DNA from: Eubacteriaceae bacterium
Lineage (GTDB): Bacteria; Bacillota; Clostridia; Lachnospirales; Lachnospiraceae
Assembly: GCA_902362455.1 (NCBI GenBank)
Contig: CABIWJ010000001.1
Location: 186,001-250,000 of the forward strand
Reading direction: 5' to 3'
DNA: 64,000 nt
The notes below the pieces were generated by a model that was not told the DNA's origin, did not search any database, and saw only the letters and a list, made by a program, of their open reading frames with translations. Both the position numbers and the translations under genes were made by a program. Every line of letters starts with the position of its first letter. Position 1 is the stretch's first letter. Below, piece by piece: positions 23,084 through 31,559 of the stretch.

Positions 23084-23521
23084 TTACTTTATGTTATCAG
23101 CAATTCTTTGCTTAATATATTCCTCTGTACTAGGAAGATAAGTCATTATATTAATGCAATGAACTCCAGCATTCTCACTTGCATTATGTGCAGCTACAAC
23201 ATCTGAACGTCTATAAGCATTCTTATCTGATAATACCATAATTGTTAAACGTACAGCATCAAATCTGCTTAAAGTATATGTGTATTTTGCTGCAAATTTT
23301 TCAGTATTAAATATATTAGAAGAAACATTCTTCTTAAGTTCATAATCGGGATAACATTCATGAACAACCTTTTCGATTCGTTCATTTACACTTAGATTTT
23401 TGCCATGTTTAGCTGAACTTGAAGCAGCAGTATTGTCATTTGCATAACTTTTTACATTATCTATTACTTCATTAGCCGGTTTATTTGCTGTTTTAGAAAA
23501 TAAATTTTTAAATAGTCCCAT
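23084..23521 (-). CDS. Uncharacterised 145-residue protein upstream of the RT unit
   Basis: The ATG at 23521 has AGGAG in front and is preferred to the upstream frame that reaches 23611. The protein starts MGLFKNLFSKTANKPANEV, then a Ser/Ala-rich linker to about residue 50, then a folded part with the strands KYTYTLSRFDAVRLTIMVLS and VHCINIMTYLPSTEEYIKQR. It has no membrane segment and one cysteine. I do not recognise a family. It is on the same strand as the RT gene and 38 bp upstream of the RNA, but a promoter lies between, so a shared function is only a possibility. Confidence 0.7.
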   Translation of the reverse strand: MGLFKNLFSKTANKPANEVIDNVKSYANDNTAASSSAKHGKNLSVNERIEKVVHECYPDYELKKNVSSNIFNTEKFAAKYTYTLSRFDAVRLTIMVLSDKNAYRRSDVVAAHNASENAGVHCINIMTYLPSTEEYIKQRIADNIK

Positions 23522-23640
23522 TTCCACACACTCCTGTAAATATAAAATATCGTAATGCCGGATATACAACTCTAAGCATATGTCCATCGCATTATACAAC
23601 TTAATTACCATAATTCTAGCATAGCATAGAAATATTTACA

Positions 23641-24036
23641 ATTGCTAATTCAGTATTTGCAGCATTGACATCGATTCTTGCAAAAATCGGTATCAATGGA
23701 GTTAATTCAAATCTTGCGACCGCAATAAGAACATTGGTTGTACTTGCAATGGCCTGGGGAATGGTATTTATAACAAATACCCAGGCAGGAATTATGGAAA
23801 TAAGTAAAAAGAGCTGGTTATTCCTGATACTATCGGGACTGGCAACAGGAGCATCATGGTTATGCTATTATAGGGCACTTCAGATGGGTAATGCATCAAA
23901 GGTTGTTCCGATTGATAAGCTTAGTGTTGTTATAACACTTATTATGGCGTTCGTATTCCTGCATGAGAAAGTAACACCTAAATCAATAGTTGGTTGTGTA
24001 CTTATTGGTATAGGAACTTTATTAATGGTATTATAG
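23641..24036 (+). pseudogene. EamA-family small transporter lacking a normal start
   Basis: The frame codes for a single EamA domain of four membrane segments (ANSVFAALTSILAKIGINGV, ILSGLATGASWLCYYRALQ, VGCVLIGIGTLLMVL). The family sequence clearly continues upstream of the first usable codon (a TTG at 23665 without ribosome site), through FTIANSVFAAL, but no ATG, GTG or TTG occurs there before a stop at 23617. The start region has been lost or the gene was cut at its 5' end. Full-length members of this short type have about 140 residues, so little is missing. Confidence 0.6.
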
Positions 24037-24040
24037 AATT

Positions 24041-24081
24041 ATGACAGATAATTGCATATTGAAGATGCAATTATCTGTCAT
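24041..24081. terminator. Perfect 17-bp hairpin between convergent genes
   Basis: ATGACAGATAATTGCAT and ATGCAATTATCTGTCAT pair over 17 bp with a 7-base loop. T-tails are short on both sides, so it is a likely bidirectional terminator for the EamA remnant and trkH. Confidence 0.7.
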
Positions 24082-24090
24082 AAAAGATAT

Positions 24091-25545
24091 TTATCTGCGT
24101 TTCCAGGTGCTTATACTTAACGTACCAAGAAGTGGTAAAATCTCAAGTCGGCCTGCAAGCATATCAAAAATCAGAACTAATTTAGAGAATATGCTGAAAC
24201 CGCCGAAGTTACAGGTTGGACCGACGGCATCAAGTCCGGGACCTACGTTATTAAAGCAGGCAACAACTGCTGAAAAGTTCGTTGTAATCGAAAAATTATC
24301 AATCGATATAAGCATAAAGCTGAAAATCAGAATTAATGAATAAGCAATAAGATAAAGGTCAGTTCCATCAAGAATCTTTTCACTTACTTTCTGTCCATTC
24401 ATTCGGACCACCTGAACTTTATTAGGATATAAAGTACGGTGTATATGTCGTCTCAAATTCTTAAGAAGTAATAATAATCGTTGAAATTTAAGTCCTCCTG
24501 CGGTACTTCCTGCGCTCGCTCCGACAAACATAAGGCATAGCAGTAATTGCTTAGAAAAAACAGGCCATTTATCAAAGTCTGTTGTGGCAAAACCAGTTGT
24601 TGTCATAACTGTTGAGACTTGAAATGCTGCATGCCGGAGGCCTGTAGTTACGCTTGAGTAAATGTGATAGATATTAAGTGTAATTAATGCAGTAGATACC
24701 ACGAATACACTAAGGTATGCACGCAATTCTTCATCTCTCCAGACACTTAATAAGTGTTTTGTAAGAATAAGATAATAGCAGCTAAAGTTAATACCGAATA
24801 ACAACATAAATATTGTAGTAACATTTTGCAAATATGGACTATAACTTGCCATACTGTCACTCTTAATTCCAAAACCTCCAGTTCCAGCTGTTCCGAATGT
24901 TGTGCAAACAGAATCAAATAATGGCATACCTCCTATGAAGAGAAATAGGAAATTCAATATTGTCATAGCCATATATATGCCGTAGAGAACTAATGCGGTT
25001 TTCTTCATGCGTGGAACGAGCTTACCGACGTTAGGGCCGGGACTTTCAGCTCTTAACAAATGCATTGTAGATCCGCTATTATGGTCACTTTTAGGGACGA
25101 ACACCATAAGTAGTACAAGAACCCCCATACCACCTAGCCAATGGCTGAAACTTCTCCAGTACAGAAGCCCTCTCGATAATGATTCAACATCAGATAGAAT
25201 ACTGGCACCTGTTGTAGTAAAACCTGATACAATCTCGAATAGAGCATCTATAAAAGAAGGTATCTGTCTTGATATAAAGAATGGCAGACAACCAACAAGA
25301 CTTATGAGAATCCAACAGGCAGATGCACATACAAGTCCTTCTCTTTGATGGAAACCATTAGATGGATTTCGACTGAATAAATACAAAATACCTGCTAATA
25401 CTATTGAGATTCCTATTGTAGCGAGAAAAGAAAGTGCAACCTTTGTTTCTTTATCATAGATACAGATAAGCATTGCAGGAATCATAAATACAGCTTCTAA
25501 TATCAGAATACCTGAAAGAAATCGATTTATTTTCTTGTAATTCAT
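24091..25545 (-). CDS. trkH: TrkH/KtrB-family potassium transporter
   Basis: A 484-residue membrane protein with about eleven segments. Four pore-loop regions typical of the family are visible around DALFEIVSGFTTTGASILSD, VCTTFGTAGTGGFGIKSDSM, VSTVMTTTGFATTDF and VACFNNVGPGLDAVGP. It mediates K+ uptake with the NAD-binding partner TrkA, whose gene ends 12 bp upstream. The start has GGGAGAACGC in front. Confidence 0.94.
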   Translation of the reverse strand: MNYKKINRFLSGILILEAVFMIPAMLICIYDKETKVALSFLATIGISIVLAGILYLFSRNPSNGFHQREGLVCASACWILISLVGCLPFFISRQIPSFIDALFEIVSGFTTTGASILSDVESLSRGLLYWRSFSHWLGGMGVLVLLMVFVPKSDHNSGSTMHLLRAESPGPNVGKLVPRMKKTALVLYGIYMAMTILNFLFLFIGGMPLFDSVCTTFGTAGTGGFGIKSDSMASYSPYLQNVTTIFMLLFGINFSCYYLILTKHLLSVWRDEELRAYLSVFVVSTALITLNIYHIYSSVTTGLRHAAFQVSTVMTTTGFATTDFDKWPVFSKQLLLCLMFVGASAGSTAGGLKFQRLLLLLKNLRRHIHRTLYPNKVQVVRMNGQKVSEKILDGTDLYLIAYSLILIFSFMLISIDNFSITTNFSAVVACFNNVGPGLDAVGPTCNFGGFSIFSKLVLIFDMLAGRLEILPLLGTLSISTWKRR

Positions 25546-25557
25546 ATGCGTTCTCCC

Positions 25558-26916
25558 TTATTCAAAAATATCATTAAGTTGAAGAAGTACGTGGTCAGCT
25601 TTAGTAACTATAATTACCGTATCACCAGCTTCGAATGATGAATCACCACTAGGAATTTCTGTTTTACCATTATGAGTAATACAAACGATAAGAGTACCTT
25701 TTTTTAAATGAAGATTTCTTAGTGGAATACCACAGTTACGTGTGTTAGAATCTGCTACGAATTCTACAGCTTCGGCAAGACCATTTGCTATAGAATGGAC
25801 AGATACCGCAGCACCGGATTGATTATGTATTGCACGGACATATCTGACAATTGTATTACAACATAAATCTTTAGGGCATATGACACTTCCGATTGGAAGA
25901 GGGTCTAAAATTTCAGTATTTTCGAAATGTCCGATTTTAGTAATAACCTGAGGAACACCGATATCATTTGCAAATAATGATATTATAATATTAATTTCAT
26001 CAAGTCCGGTCATTGATACAAGTGCATCACAATTCGAAATGCCCTCGCTCTCTAAGATTGAGTGATTGCTTGCATCACCGCATATTATATCGGCTGACGG
26101 AAGAAGGTCGGCTAATTCTTCACATCGTTCACGGTCTTTCTCAATAATCTGCACATGAATGCCACTTCTTATTAATTTGCTTGCAAGATAGTAGCCGGCA
26201 CGACCACCACCAGCAATCATTACGTGATTGACCTTATGTGTAATGATATCAAGATTTTTTAATAAAACTGCAAGTTCATTAGTAGGGGCAGTAACAAACA
26301 CTCGGTCATCTTCCTGAAATACAAAATTACCATCAGGCATAATTGCCTGACCTTTTCTAAGAACGGCACATACTAAAACCTTACACTTAATAATGGAATC
26401 AAGATTTGATAATGCCACACCATTTAAACGACTTTTACCATTAATTCTTAATTCGACGATTTCGACTCTGTCCTTTGCAAATGACTCTCTTTTCAAAAAA
26501 CCCGGAAGCTTAAGAAGTCGTTCTATCTGATGGGCAGCCTGTTTCTCAGGATTAACCACAAGTGAAAGTGCAAATGCATCACTCATCTTGAAAATCTGTT
26601 CAGAATATTCAGGGTTACGAATACGTGCAATCGTATGAATATGTGGATTAAGAGTATGAGCAGTTAAGCAGCATAACAGATTAATTTCATCGGCACTTGT
26701 AGCAGCGATAAGTAACTTGGCATCGGAAATGCCAGCTTCTTCAAGTACATTCATAGTTGCACAGTTACCAGTTACCGTCATAATATCATACTGGTCAAGC
26801 GTACTGTCTAAGACCTCCTGTTTAGAATCAATAAGTGTTAAATCATAGCCTTCAGAGGAGAGTTGTCGCACGATAGCGGCACCGACTTTTCCGTCTCCAG
26901 CAATTATTACTTTCAT
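25558..26916 (-). CDS. trkA: TrkA-type potassium uptake regulator with two RCK domains
   Basis: The ATG at 26916 follows GGAGGAAATA; four codons upstream are excluded because they overlap the ribosome site. The 452-residue protein has two tandem RCK_N domains (MKVIIAGDGKVGAAIVRQLS at the start and VMIAGGGRAGYYLASKLIRS near 220) and two RCK_C domains. It gates TrkH in response to nucleotides. It is the first gene of the trkA-trkH operon. Confidence 0.94.
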   Translation of the reverse strand: MKVIIAGDGKVGAAIVRQLSSEGYDLTLIDSKQEVLDSTLDQYDIMTVTGNCATMNVLEEAGISDAKLLIAATSADEINLLCCLTAHTLNPHIHTIARIRNPEYSEQIFKMSDAFALSLVVNPEKQAAHQIERLLKLPGFLKRESFAKDRVEIVELRINGKSRLNGVALSNLDSIIKCKVLVCAVLRKGQAIMPDGNFVFQEDDRVFVTAPTNELAVLLKNLDIITHKVNHVMIAGGGRAGYYLASKLIRSGIHVQIIEKDRERCEELADLLPSADIICGDASNHSILESEGISNCDALVSMTGLDEINIIISLFANDIGVPQVITKIGHFENTEILDPLPIGSVICPKDLCCNTIVRYVRAIHNQSGAAVSVHSIANGLAEAVEFVADSNTRNCGIPLRNLHLKKGTLIVCITHNGKTEIPSGDSSFEAGDTVIIVTKADHVLLQLNDIFE

Positions 26917-26928
26917 TATTTCCTCCAT

Positions 26929-27002
26929 ATCTACATATTTGTAGATTTAAATATATTATTAATAAGTGTTATCGCAAAATTATGATACTACCCCACGATA
27001 AC
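26929..27002. promoter_or_regulatory. Two inverted repeats upstream of trkA
   Basis: ATCTACA-TATT-TGTAGAT lies at 26929-26946, next to the trkA ribosome site. AAGTGTTATCG (26965-) pairs with CGATAACTCTT (26996-27006) around a 21-base loop. They may be operator or leader structures of trkAH. I do not recognise the c-di-AMP riboswitch core. Confidence 0.45.
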
Positions 27003-27041
27003 TCTTATTATATAATTAAGTCAGAAAAAGGCAAGGGGTAA

Positions 27042-27239
27042 ATGAAGAATTTTGTGTCCATTCAACAAGATTTATGGACAGGCAAAATTCCTTATGTTAT
27101 GATAAATAGTCATAGCAGATATGTTGATATTCAGAGAAGGTATCCAGTAAAATATTCAGTAAAATATCCAGTAAAATATTCAGTAAAGTATTCAGCAAGA
27201 AATTTAGCAAGGTATCCGGCAGGATATTTAGCAAGATAA
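27042..27239 (+). CDS. Small protein with eight tandem four-residue repeats
   Basis: This 65-codon frame has GCAAGGGG in front of its ATG. After 33 ordinary residues it becomes eight units of the type Y(P/S)(V/A)(K/R): YPVK, YSVK, YPVK, YSVK, YSAR, NLAR, YPAG, YLAR. The DNA is a 12-bp tandem repeat (27141-27236) that ends exactly at the stop. The result is a basic, aromatic tail. No family is known to me. Expression is not proven, but the frame is kept through all eight units. Confidence 0.45.
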   Translation: MKNFVSIQQDLWTGKIPYVMINSHSRYVDIQRRYPVKYSVKYPVKYSVKYSARNLARYPAGYLAR

Positions 27240-27283
27240 TATTAAGATTTATATAAAAGAAAATAGAAAGTGATGATATAAAT

Positions 27284-28195
27284 ATGAATAAAACTACAAG
27301 AAAGGTTGCACATTACCATCTTCCAGGTTTATTTGAATTCTATGAATTGTATCGTGTATTTTTACAAATATACAGGGAACACAGAGAATTTTTTTATGAT
27401 TGGTGTGATATAGGCTCTATATATGGTGCACCAGAGGATTGCATATGGGGTGGCGGACGGACTTCATTTGGAAATAAGAGTCCGGAGAAAGTCTTAGAAT
27501 TAGTTCAGGAATATGATATTTCAGCAAGGCTTACGTTTAGTAATTCATTGCTTAGAACAGAACATCTTTCTGATAGAAAATGCAATGAACTTTGTGATTT
27601 ATTCGGAAGAAATGAGGATAAGAAGAATGGTGTGATTATTCATTCGGAACTGTTGTTAGATTATCTGAAAAAGAATTATCAGGGGTTCTATTTTGTATCT
27701 TCAACCACTAAGGTTATAACTGATTTTGGAGAATTTCAAAATGAAGTGAATAGAGATGATTTCCTATATGTTGTACCTGATTTCCGATTAAATAAAGATT
27801 TTGATAATTTAAATAATCTGTCTGAAAATCAAAAGGATAAAGTGGAGTTCTTATGCAATGAATGTTGTTCGCCTGCTTGCAAGGTAAGAAAGCTGTGTTA
27901 TGAAAATGTAAGCCGTAAGAATCTCGGAGAAGAATGTCCTGAACATCGCTGTACTTCATTAGATGATGGCGTTGGATACTCATTTTCAAGGGCAATGACC
28001 AATCCTACATTTATAAGTATAAATGATATTAAAAATATTTATTTGCCAATGGGATTTTCAAATTTCAAAATAGAAGGACGTGGACTTGGAAGTGCATTGA
28101 TTCTTGAATTTTTGCTGTATTATATGATTAAACCGGAGTTCCAGATTAATTTAAGAGAGAAAATATATTTAGATAATATGTTAGATTTATTCTGA
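27284..28195 (+). CDS. U32-like TIM-barrel protein with cysteine cluster
   Basis: A 303-residue soluble protein. Several segments recall the U32 peptidase/UbiU-type fold: RLTFSNSLL, NGVIIHSELLLDYLKKNY, FYFVSSTTKV, FLYVVPDFRLNKD and, near the end, MGFSNFKIEGRGLGSALILE (family FKIEGR). Six cysteines are grouped around residues 193-228 (CNECCSPACKVRKLC...C...C), which could bind a metal or Fe-S cluster as in U32 relatives. Related enzymes act in tRNA or RNA modification and cofactor hydroxylation. A specific role cannot be given. The N-terminal ~65 residues (YDWCDIGSIYGAPEDCIWGG) are not typical. Confidence 0.55.
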   Translation: MNKTTRKVAHYHLPGLFEFYELYRVFLQIYREHREFFYDWCDIGSIYGAPEDCIWGGGRTSFGNKSPEKVLELVQEYDISARLTFSNSLLRTEHLSDRKCNELCDLFGRNEDKKNGVIIHSELLLDYLKKNYQGFYFVSSTTKVITDFGEFQNEVNRDDFLYVVPDFRLNKDFDNLNNLSENQKDKVEFLCNECCSPACKVRKLCYENVSRKNLGEECPEHRCTSLDDGVGYSFSRAMTNPTFISINDIKNIYLPMGFSNFKIEGRGLGSALILEFLLYYMIKPEFQINLREKIYLDNMLDLF

Positions 28196-28313
28196 TATAC
28201 AAGGTGTTTGGAAATCGTATCAGGGACAGCTACAATTGATGTACTGATAACAGAGATTAAGAAAATAAGAAATTTTCAATATTCAAAAAATTAAAAGAAA
28301 GATTGAAAAATAT

Positions 28314-28386
28314 AAGAACTACCCCTGACCTGCACTTGTCATATTATAATAAATATTTGAGTGCAGCCAAAAGGGTAGTTCTTTTT
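28314..28386 (+). terminator. Nested two-stem terminator-like structure
   Basis: AAGAACTACCC (28314-28324) pairs with GGGTAGTTCTT (28373-28383), followed by T residues. Inside, CTGCACT (28330-28336) pairs with AGTGCAG (28360-28366). Confidence 0.7.
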
Positions 28387-28429
28387 AGTATATAGGCAAT
28401 TCTTTAGTATAAATTAACTTATATATGTA

Positions 28430-28564
28430 TTATATAACTTTTTTGTCATTGCTTTCATCTGAACCATTTTTCTTAAATGAATTACCATTATCGAGCCAGA
28501 AACCGAACACACCGACTGCGAACACAATAACACAAAGTACGCCTACAAAAATATCCTGAATCAT
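28430..28564 (-). CDS. Small single-span membrane protein (44 residues)
   Basis: The ATG at 28564 has GGAGG seven bases ahead. The product has one membrane segment (IQDIFVGVLCVIVFAVGVFG) and a short polar tail rich in Asn, Asp, Ser and Lys. It is too short for family assignment. It may be exported with the tail inside. It is not clearly linked to its neighbours. Confidence 0.6.
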   Translation of the reverse strand: MIQDIFVGVLCVIVFAVGVFGFWLDNGNSFKKNGSDESNDKKVI

Positions 28565-28649
28565 AGTTAACCTCCATTATGCAAAAGCATTAAAATTTGA
28601 AAATATTATTATAAGATTGTGTATGTGCTTCTGCCAAAGAGAAGCGTAA

Positions 28650-29066
28650 CTAGATTCTTTTTTTGCCGTCCGTATTATGTATGTAACTTATAACCAGTTC
28701 TTTATTGGAGGTTTTAATAAAGGGAACCAGTTCATATTTGAATTTAAAACGTGTGCCATTAATACTTAATAGAAATGTATACATGAAGTCAGAGATTACT
28801 TCTTCCTTTACATTTCGAAGAAACTGCCTGCTTTCAATACGTTGATGATAAGCAGGTGAGTAGAAACCAAGCATTTCCGCAGTACAGATTGATGTATCTG
28901 AACTGGCATTATTTGTAATATTTATAGTGGGATTATGAACTTCAATTGGTGTACATAAATATGTAGGCTCTGTTTTGACATTTTCAAAACAAAAGCCGGA
29001 TATGAGGATTATAATTGCAATTATGGAATATGCAAACCGGTATTTCTTAATATGTATAAAGCTCAT
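28650..29066 (-). CDS. Uncharacterised exported protein
   Basis: A 138-residue protein with an N-terminal membrane or signal segment (YRFAYSIIAIIILISGFCF) and a mostly polar remainder. The C-terminal half (FMYTFLLSINGTRFKFKYEL) looks like beta strands. No family was recognised. The start is the first ATG after an AAAGGAC site. It lies 46 bp after yitT-like gene on the same strand and may be cotranscribed. Confidence 0.65.
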   Translation of the reverse strand: MSFIHIKKYRFAYSIIAIIILISGFCFENVKTEPTYLCTPIEVHNPTINITNNASSDTSICTAEMLGFYSPAYHQRIESRQFLRNVKEEVISDFMYTFLLSINGTRFKFKYELVPFIKTSNKELVISYIHNTDGKKRI

Positions 29067-29112
29067 AAATGTTCGTCCTTTCTAAATATTTAGCCTTTTA
29101 ATAAATATTGTT

Positions 29113-29991
29113 TTAGTCATTAGGAATATTGTGAAATCTTCCTGACAATTCTTCGGTCTTAACAATATTGATAAATGCGTGAGGGTCAATTGAACGGATT
29201 AATGGAATTAACTGTCTTTTTGACTCGGCATTGATTACAGAATATATAAGTGTTTTTTCTTTTTCTTCATAGCAACCGATGCCTTTGAATAAAGTAGCAT
29301 CGTGGTTAGTCAATTCTTTTATTGCATGGTATATTTTATCAGATTTATCAGAAATAATAAATAGTGTTTCTTTCTTATAACGTTTATAAAGCATTTGTAT
29401 AATCTGTGTGCTGCAAAATTGATATATAATCGAGTAAAGTGCAATAGGCCAGCCAAATAATGCGCCTGCGATAATAAGCATAATTGCATTTCCGAGCAGG
29501 ATATAATTCCAGGCATCAATGCCTTTTTGCTGTGACAGAAAAATGCTTATGAAATCTGTACCGCCAGTGGTAGCACCCACATTGAGGCAGAGAGAAATCG
29601 CAAAGCCATTAATAAGTCCGCCGAACACACTTACTAACAGGATGTCCTGCGTAAATATGTAATGTGGTAAAATATCTACAAAAATACTTGATAAAAATAT
29701 GGTTAATATTGAGTAAAGAGTGAATTTCTTACCAATATACTTAAATGCAATATAAATCGGAAAGAGATTCAATACGATATTAAATATTGTATATGGAATT
29801 CTAATATGAAGAAAATTAAATATGATTTCCTGTAATAATAGTGATAATCCTGAAAAACCACCTGGGAAAAGATTTGCTGTTTTAGCAAAACAACACAGAT
29901 TCCAGGCAAAAAGTATAGATGCAATCACTACTACAAATAATCGGAAAAATTGATAGAATTTAGGATATTTTGATTCGAGTGTCTGAAACAT
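29113..29991 (-). CDS. YitT-family membrane protein (DUF161 + DUF2179)
   Basis: 292 residues with five to six membrane segments and a C-terminal ~80-residue DUF2179 domain (ETLFIISDKSDKIYHAIKEL ... DPHAFINIVKTEELSGRF). The loops LFPGGFSGLSLLLQ and LNVGATTGGTDFIS are the conserved Gly-rich motifs of the family. Its ribosome site is GGAGGT. The role of the family is poorly known; links to amino acid transport have been proposed. Confidence 0.9.
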   Translation of the reverse strand: MFQTLESKYPKFYQFFRLFVVVIASILFAWNLCCFAKTANLFPGGFSGLSLLLQEIIFNFLHIRIPYTIFNIVLNLFPIYIAFKYIGKKFTLYSILTIFLSSIFVDILPHYIFTQDILLVSVFGGLINGFAISLCLNVGATTGGTDFISIFLSQQKGIDAWNYILLGNAIMLIIAGALFGWPIALYSIIYQFCSTQIIQMLYKRYKKETLFIISDKSDKIYHAIKELTNHDATLFKGIGCYEEKEKTLIYSVINAESKRQLIPLIRSIDPHAFINIVKTEELSGRFHNIPND

Positions 29992-30179
29992 ATCTACACC
30001 TCCAGTACAATTAAGATGTAGATATTATAACACATTATATGATAATAATATATTAGAAGTTTCAATAATTAATATAATTTACTCAAACCCCGCAGATACA
30101 TATTTTAACCTGTATTCACTTAATATAGATGATTTAAGGCAACTATGTAAGTGAGAAGTTTGCGTAATTTATCAAATGG

Positions 30180-31559
30180 TTATTTAAGGAAGAAACGTAT
30201 AAGTTTTTCATTAAATGATGTATATGGCTGGTATCTCATAGGGAGGTCAATCCAGGTCTTTTTATCCACGATACTTTTATAGTGTGAAAATGTATCAAAG
30301 CCTGTTTTACCATGATATGACCCCATACCACTTTCGCCAAAACCGCCAAAGCCCATTTCAGTTGTAGCAAGGTGGATTATTGTATCATTTACACACCCCC
30401 CGCCGAAACCTGTACGTGATATTACTTTGTCAGCGTTTTTATGGCTGGAAGTAAATATATAAAGTGCAAGTGGATGAGGCATTGAATTAATTTTAGTTGT
30501 GGCTTCATCAATATTTGTAAATGTAAGAACAGGCATAACAGGACCGAATATTTCCTCAAGCATTACATCATCAGTAAAAGTTACATTATCCATGACAGTT
30601 GGCTCGATTTTTAATGAGTCACTGTCAGAATTGCCACCGTAGATAACTTTATCTTTATTAATAAGAGAATTTATTCGGTTAAAATGCTTGAGATTAATAA
30701 TTTTACCATAGTCAGGATTAGATAATGCATTTTCACTATACTGTCTTATGATTTCTTTCTTAATTTCAGCAAGCAGTTTATCTTTGATTTTCTCATCACA
30801 ATATACATAGTCAGGTGCAACGCAGGTCTGACCACAATTAAGATATTTACCGAATACTATTCGTCTGGCTGCAAGTTTAAGGTTTGCATCATCTGTTACG
30901 ATACAAGGACTTTTTCCACCAAGTTCAAGTGTTACGGGAGTAAGATATGCAGCAGCATTTTCCAGGACAGTTTTACCGACATTCTGACTTCCGGTAAAGA
31001 ATATATAGTCAAAGTGTGACTTGAGAAGTGCGGCATTTTCGGCTCGACCTCCAGTTACTACAGCTACATATTTATTATCAAAACATTTGTTAATTAAAGA
31101 AGTAATGATGGCACTTGTATTAGGCGAATACGCACTTGGCTTAAGAATTACGGTATTGCCGGCAGCAATTGCATCGATTAAAGGGTCGATGGTAAGCAGA
31201 AAAGGATAATTCCATGGACTCATAATCAATACTACACCATATGGAGAAGGTTTCTTATAGCTTTTTGAATGGAACTGTGCAAGTGGAGTGTGAACGGTTT
31301 TGCTCTTTGCAAATCCTTTAGTATGTTTTAACATATATGTAAGTTCGCTTAATACAAGTCCGACTTCACACATATAGCTTTCATGTACTGATTTACCAAG
31401 GTCAGCTTTAATGGCAGACAATATGTCATTTTCGTATTTAAGAATTTCATTTTTAAGTCTTTTTAATGCGGCAATTCTGTAATCTATTGATAAGGTTTCA
31501 CCTGATTTGAAGAATTCACGTTGTTTTGCAACAAGTGTTGCTATTTCATTTTCTGTCAT
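30180..31559 (-). CDS. Aldehyde dehydrogenase (NAD(P)-dependent)
   Basis: A 459-residue enzyme of the short ALDH3-like type. The catalytic cysteine lies in KYLNCGQTCVAPDYV and the general base in VTLELGGKSP; the cofactor loop is FFTGSQNVGK. The hydrophobic C-terminus (YTSFNEKLIRFFLK) may touch the membrane. It overlaps the alcohol dehydrogenase gene by 1 bp. With it the enzyme would interconvert an alcohol, its aldehyde and the acid. The MarR-type gene upstream controls the set. Confidence 0.94.
   Translation of the reverse strand: MTENEIATLVAKQREFFKSGETLSIDYRIAALKRLKNEILKYENDILSAIKADLGKSVHESYMCEVGLVLSELTYMLKHTKGFAKSKTVHTPLAQFHSKSYKKPSPYGVVLIMSPWNYPFLLTIDPLIDAIAAGNTVILKPSAYSPNTSAIITSLINKCFDNKYVAVVTGGRAENAALLKSHFDYIFFTGSQNVGKTVLENAAAYLTPVTLELGGKSPCIVTDDANLKLAARRIVFGKYLNCGQTCVAPDYVYCDEKIKDKLLAEIKKEIIRQYSENALSNPDYGKIINLKHFNRINSLINKDKVIYGGNSDSDSLKIEPTVMDNVTFTDDVMLEEIFGPVMPVLTFTNIDEATTKINSMPHPLALYIFTSSHKNADKVISRTGFGGGCVNDTIIHLATTEMGFGGFGESGMGSYHGKTGFDTFSHYKSIVDKKTWIDLPMRYQPYTSFNEKLIRFFLK

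Larger units (their letters stand above)
28196..28649. other. Intergenic region with a structured element and a small gene
   Basis: The first 60 bases keep an open frame after the U32-like gene (LEIVSGTATIDVLITEIKKI) that looks like the end of some lost gene. Then come the nested hairpin at 28314-28386 and the small membrane protein gene at 28430-28564. Nothing else was recognised. Confidence 0.4.

Noticed and set aside
24041..24343. 100-codon plus-strand frame over the end of trkH
   Set aside because: It mirrors the trkH coding sequence and starts within the terminator hairpin.
26917..27041. c-di-AMP riboswitch before trkA
   Set aside because: The known conserved core was not seen, and the leader is too short and AT-rich.
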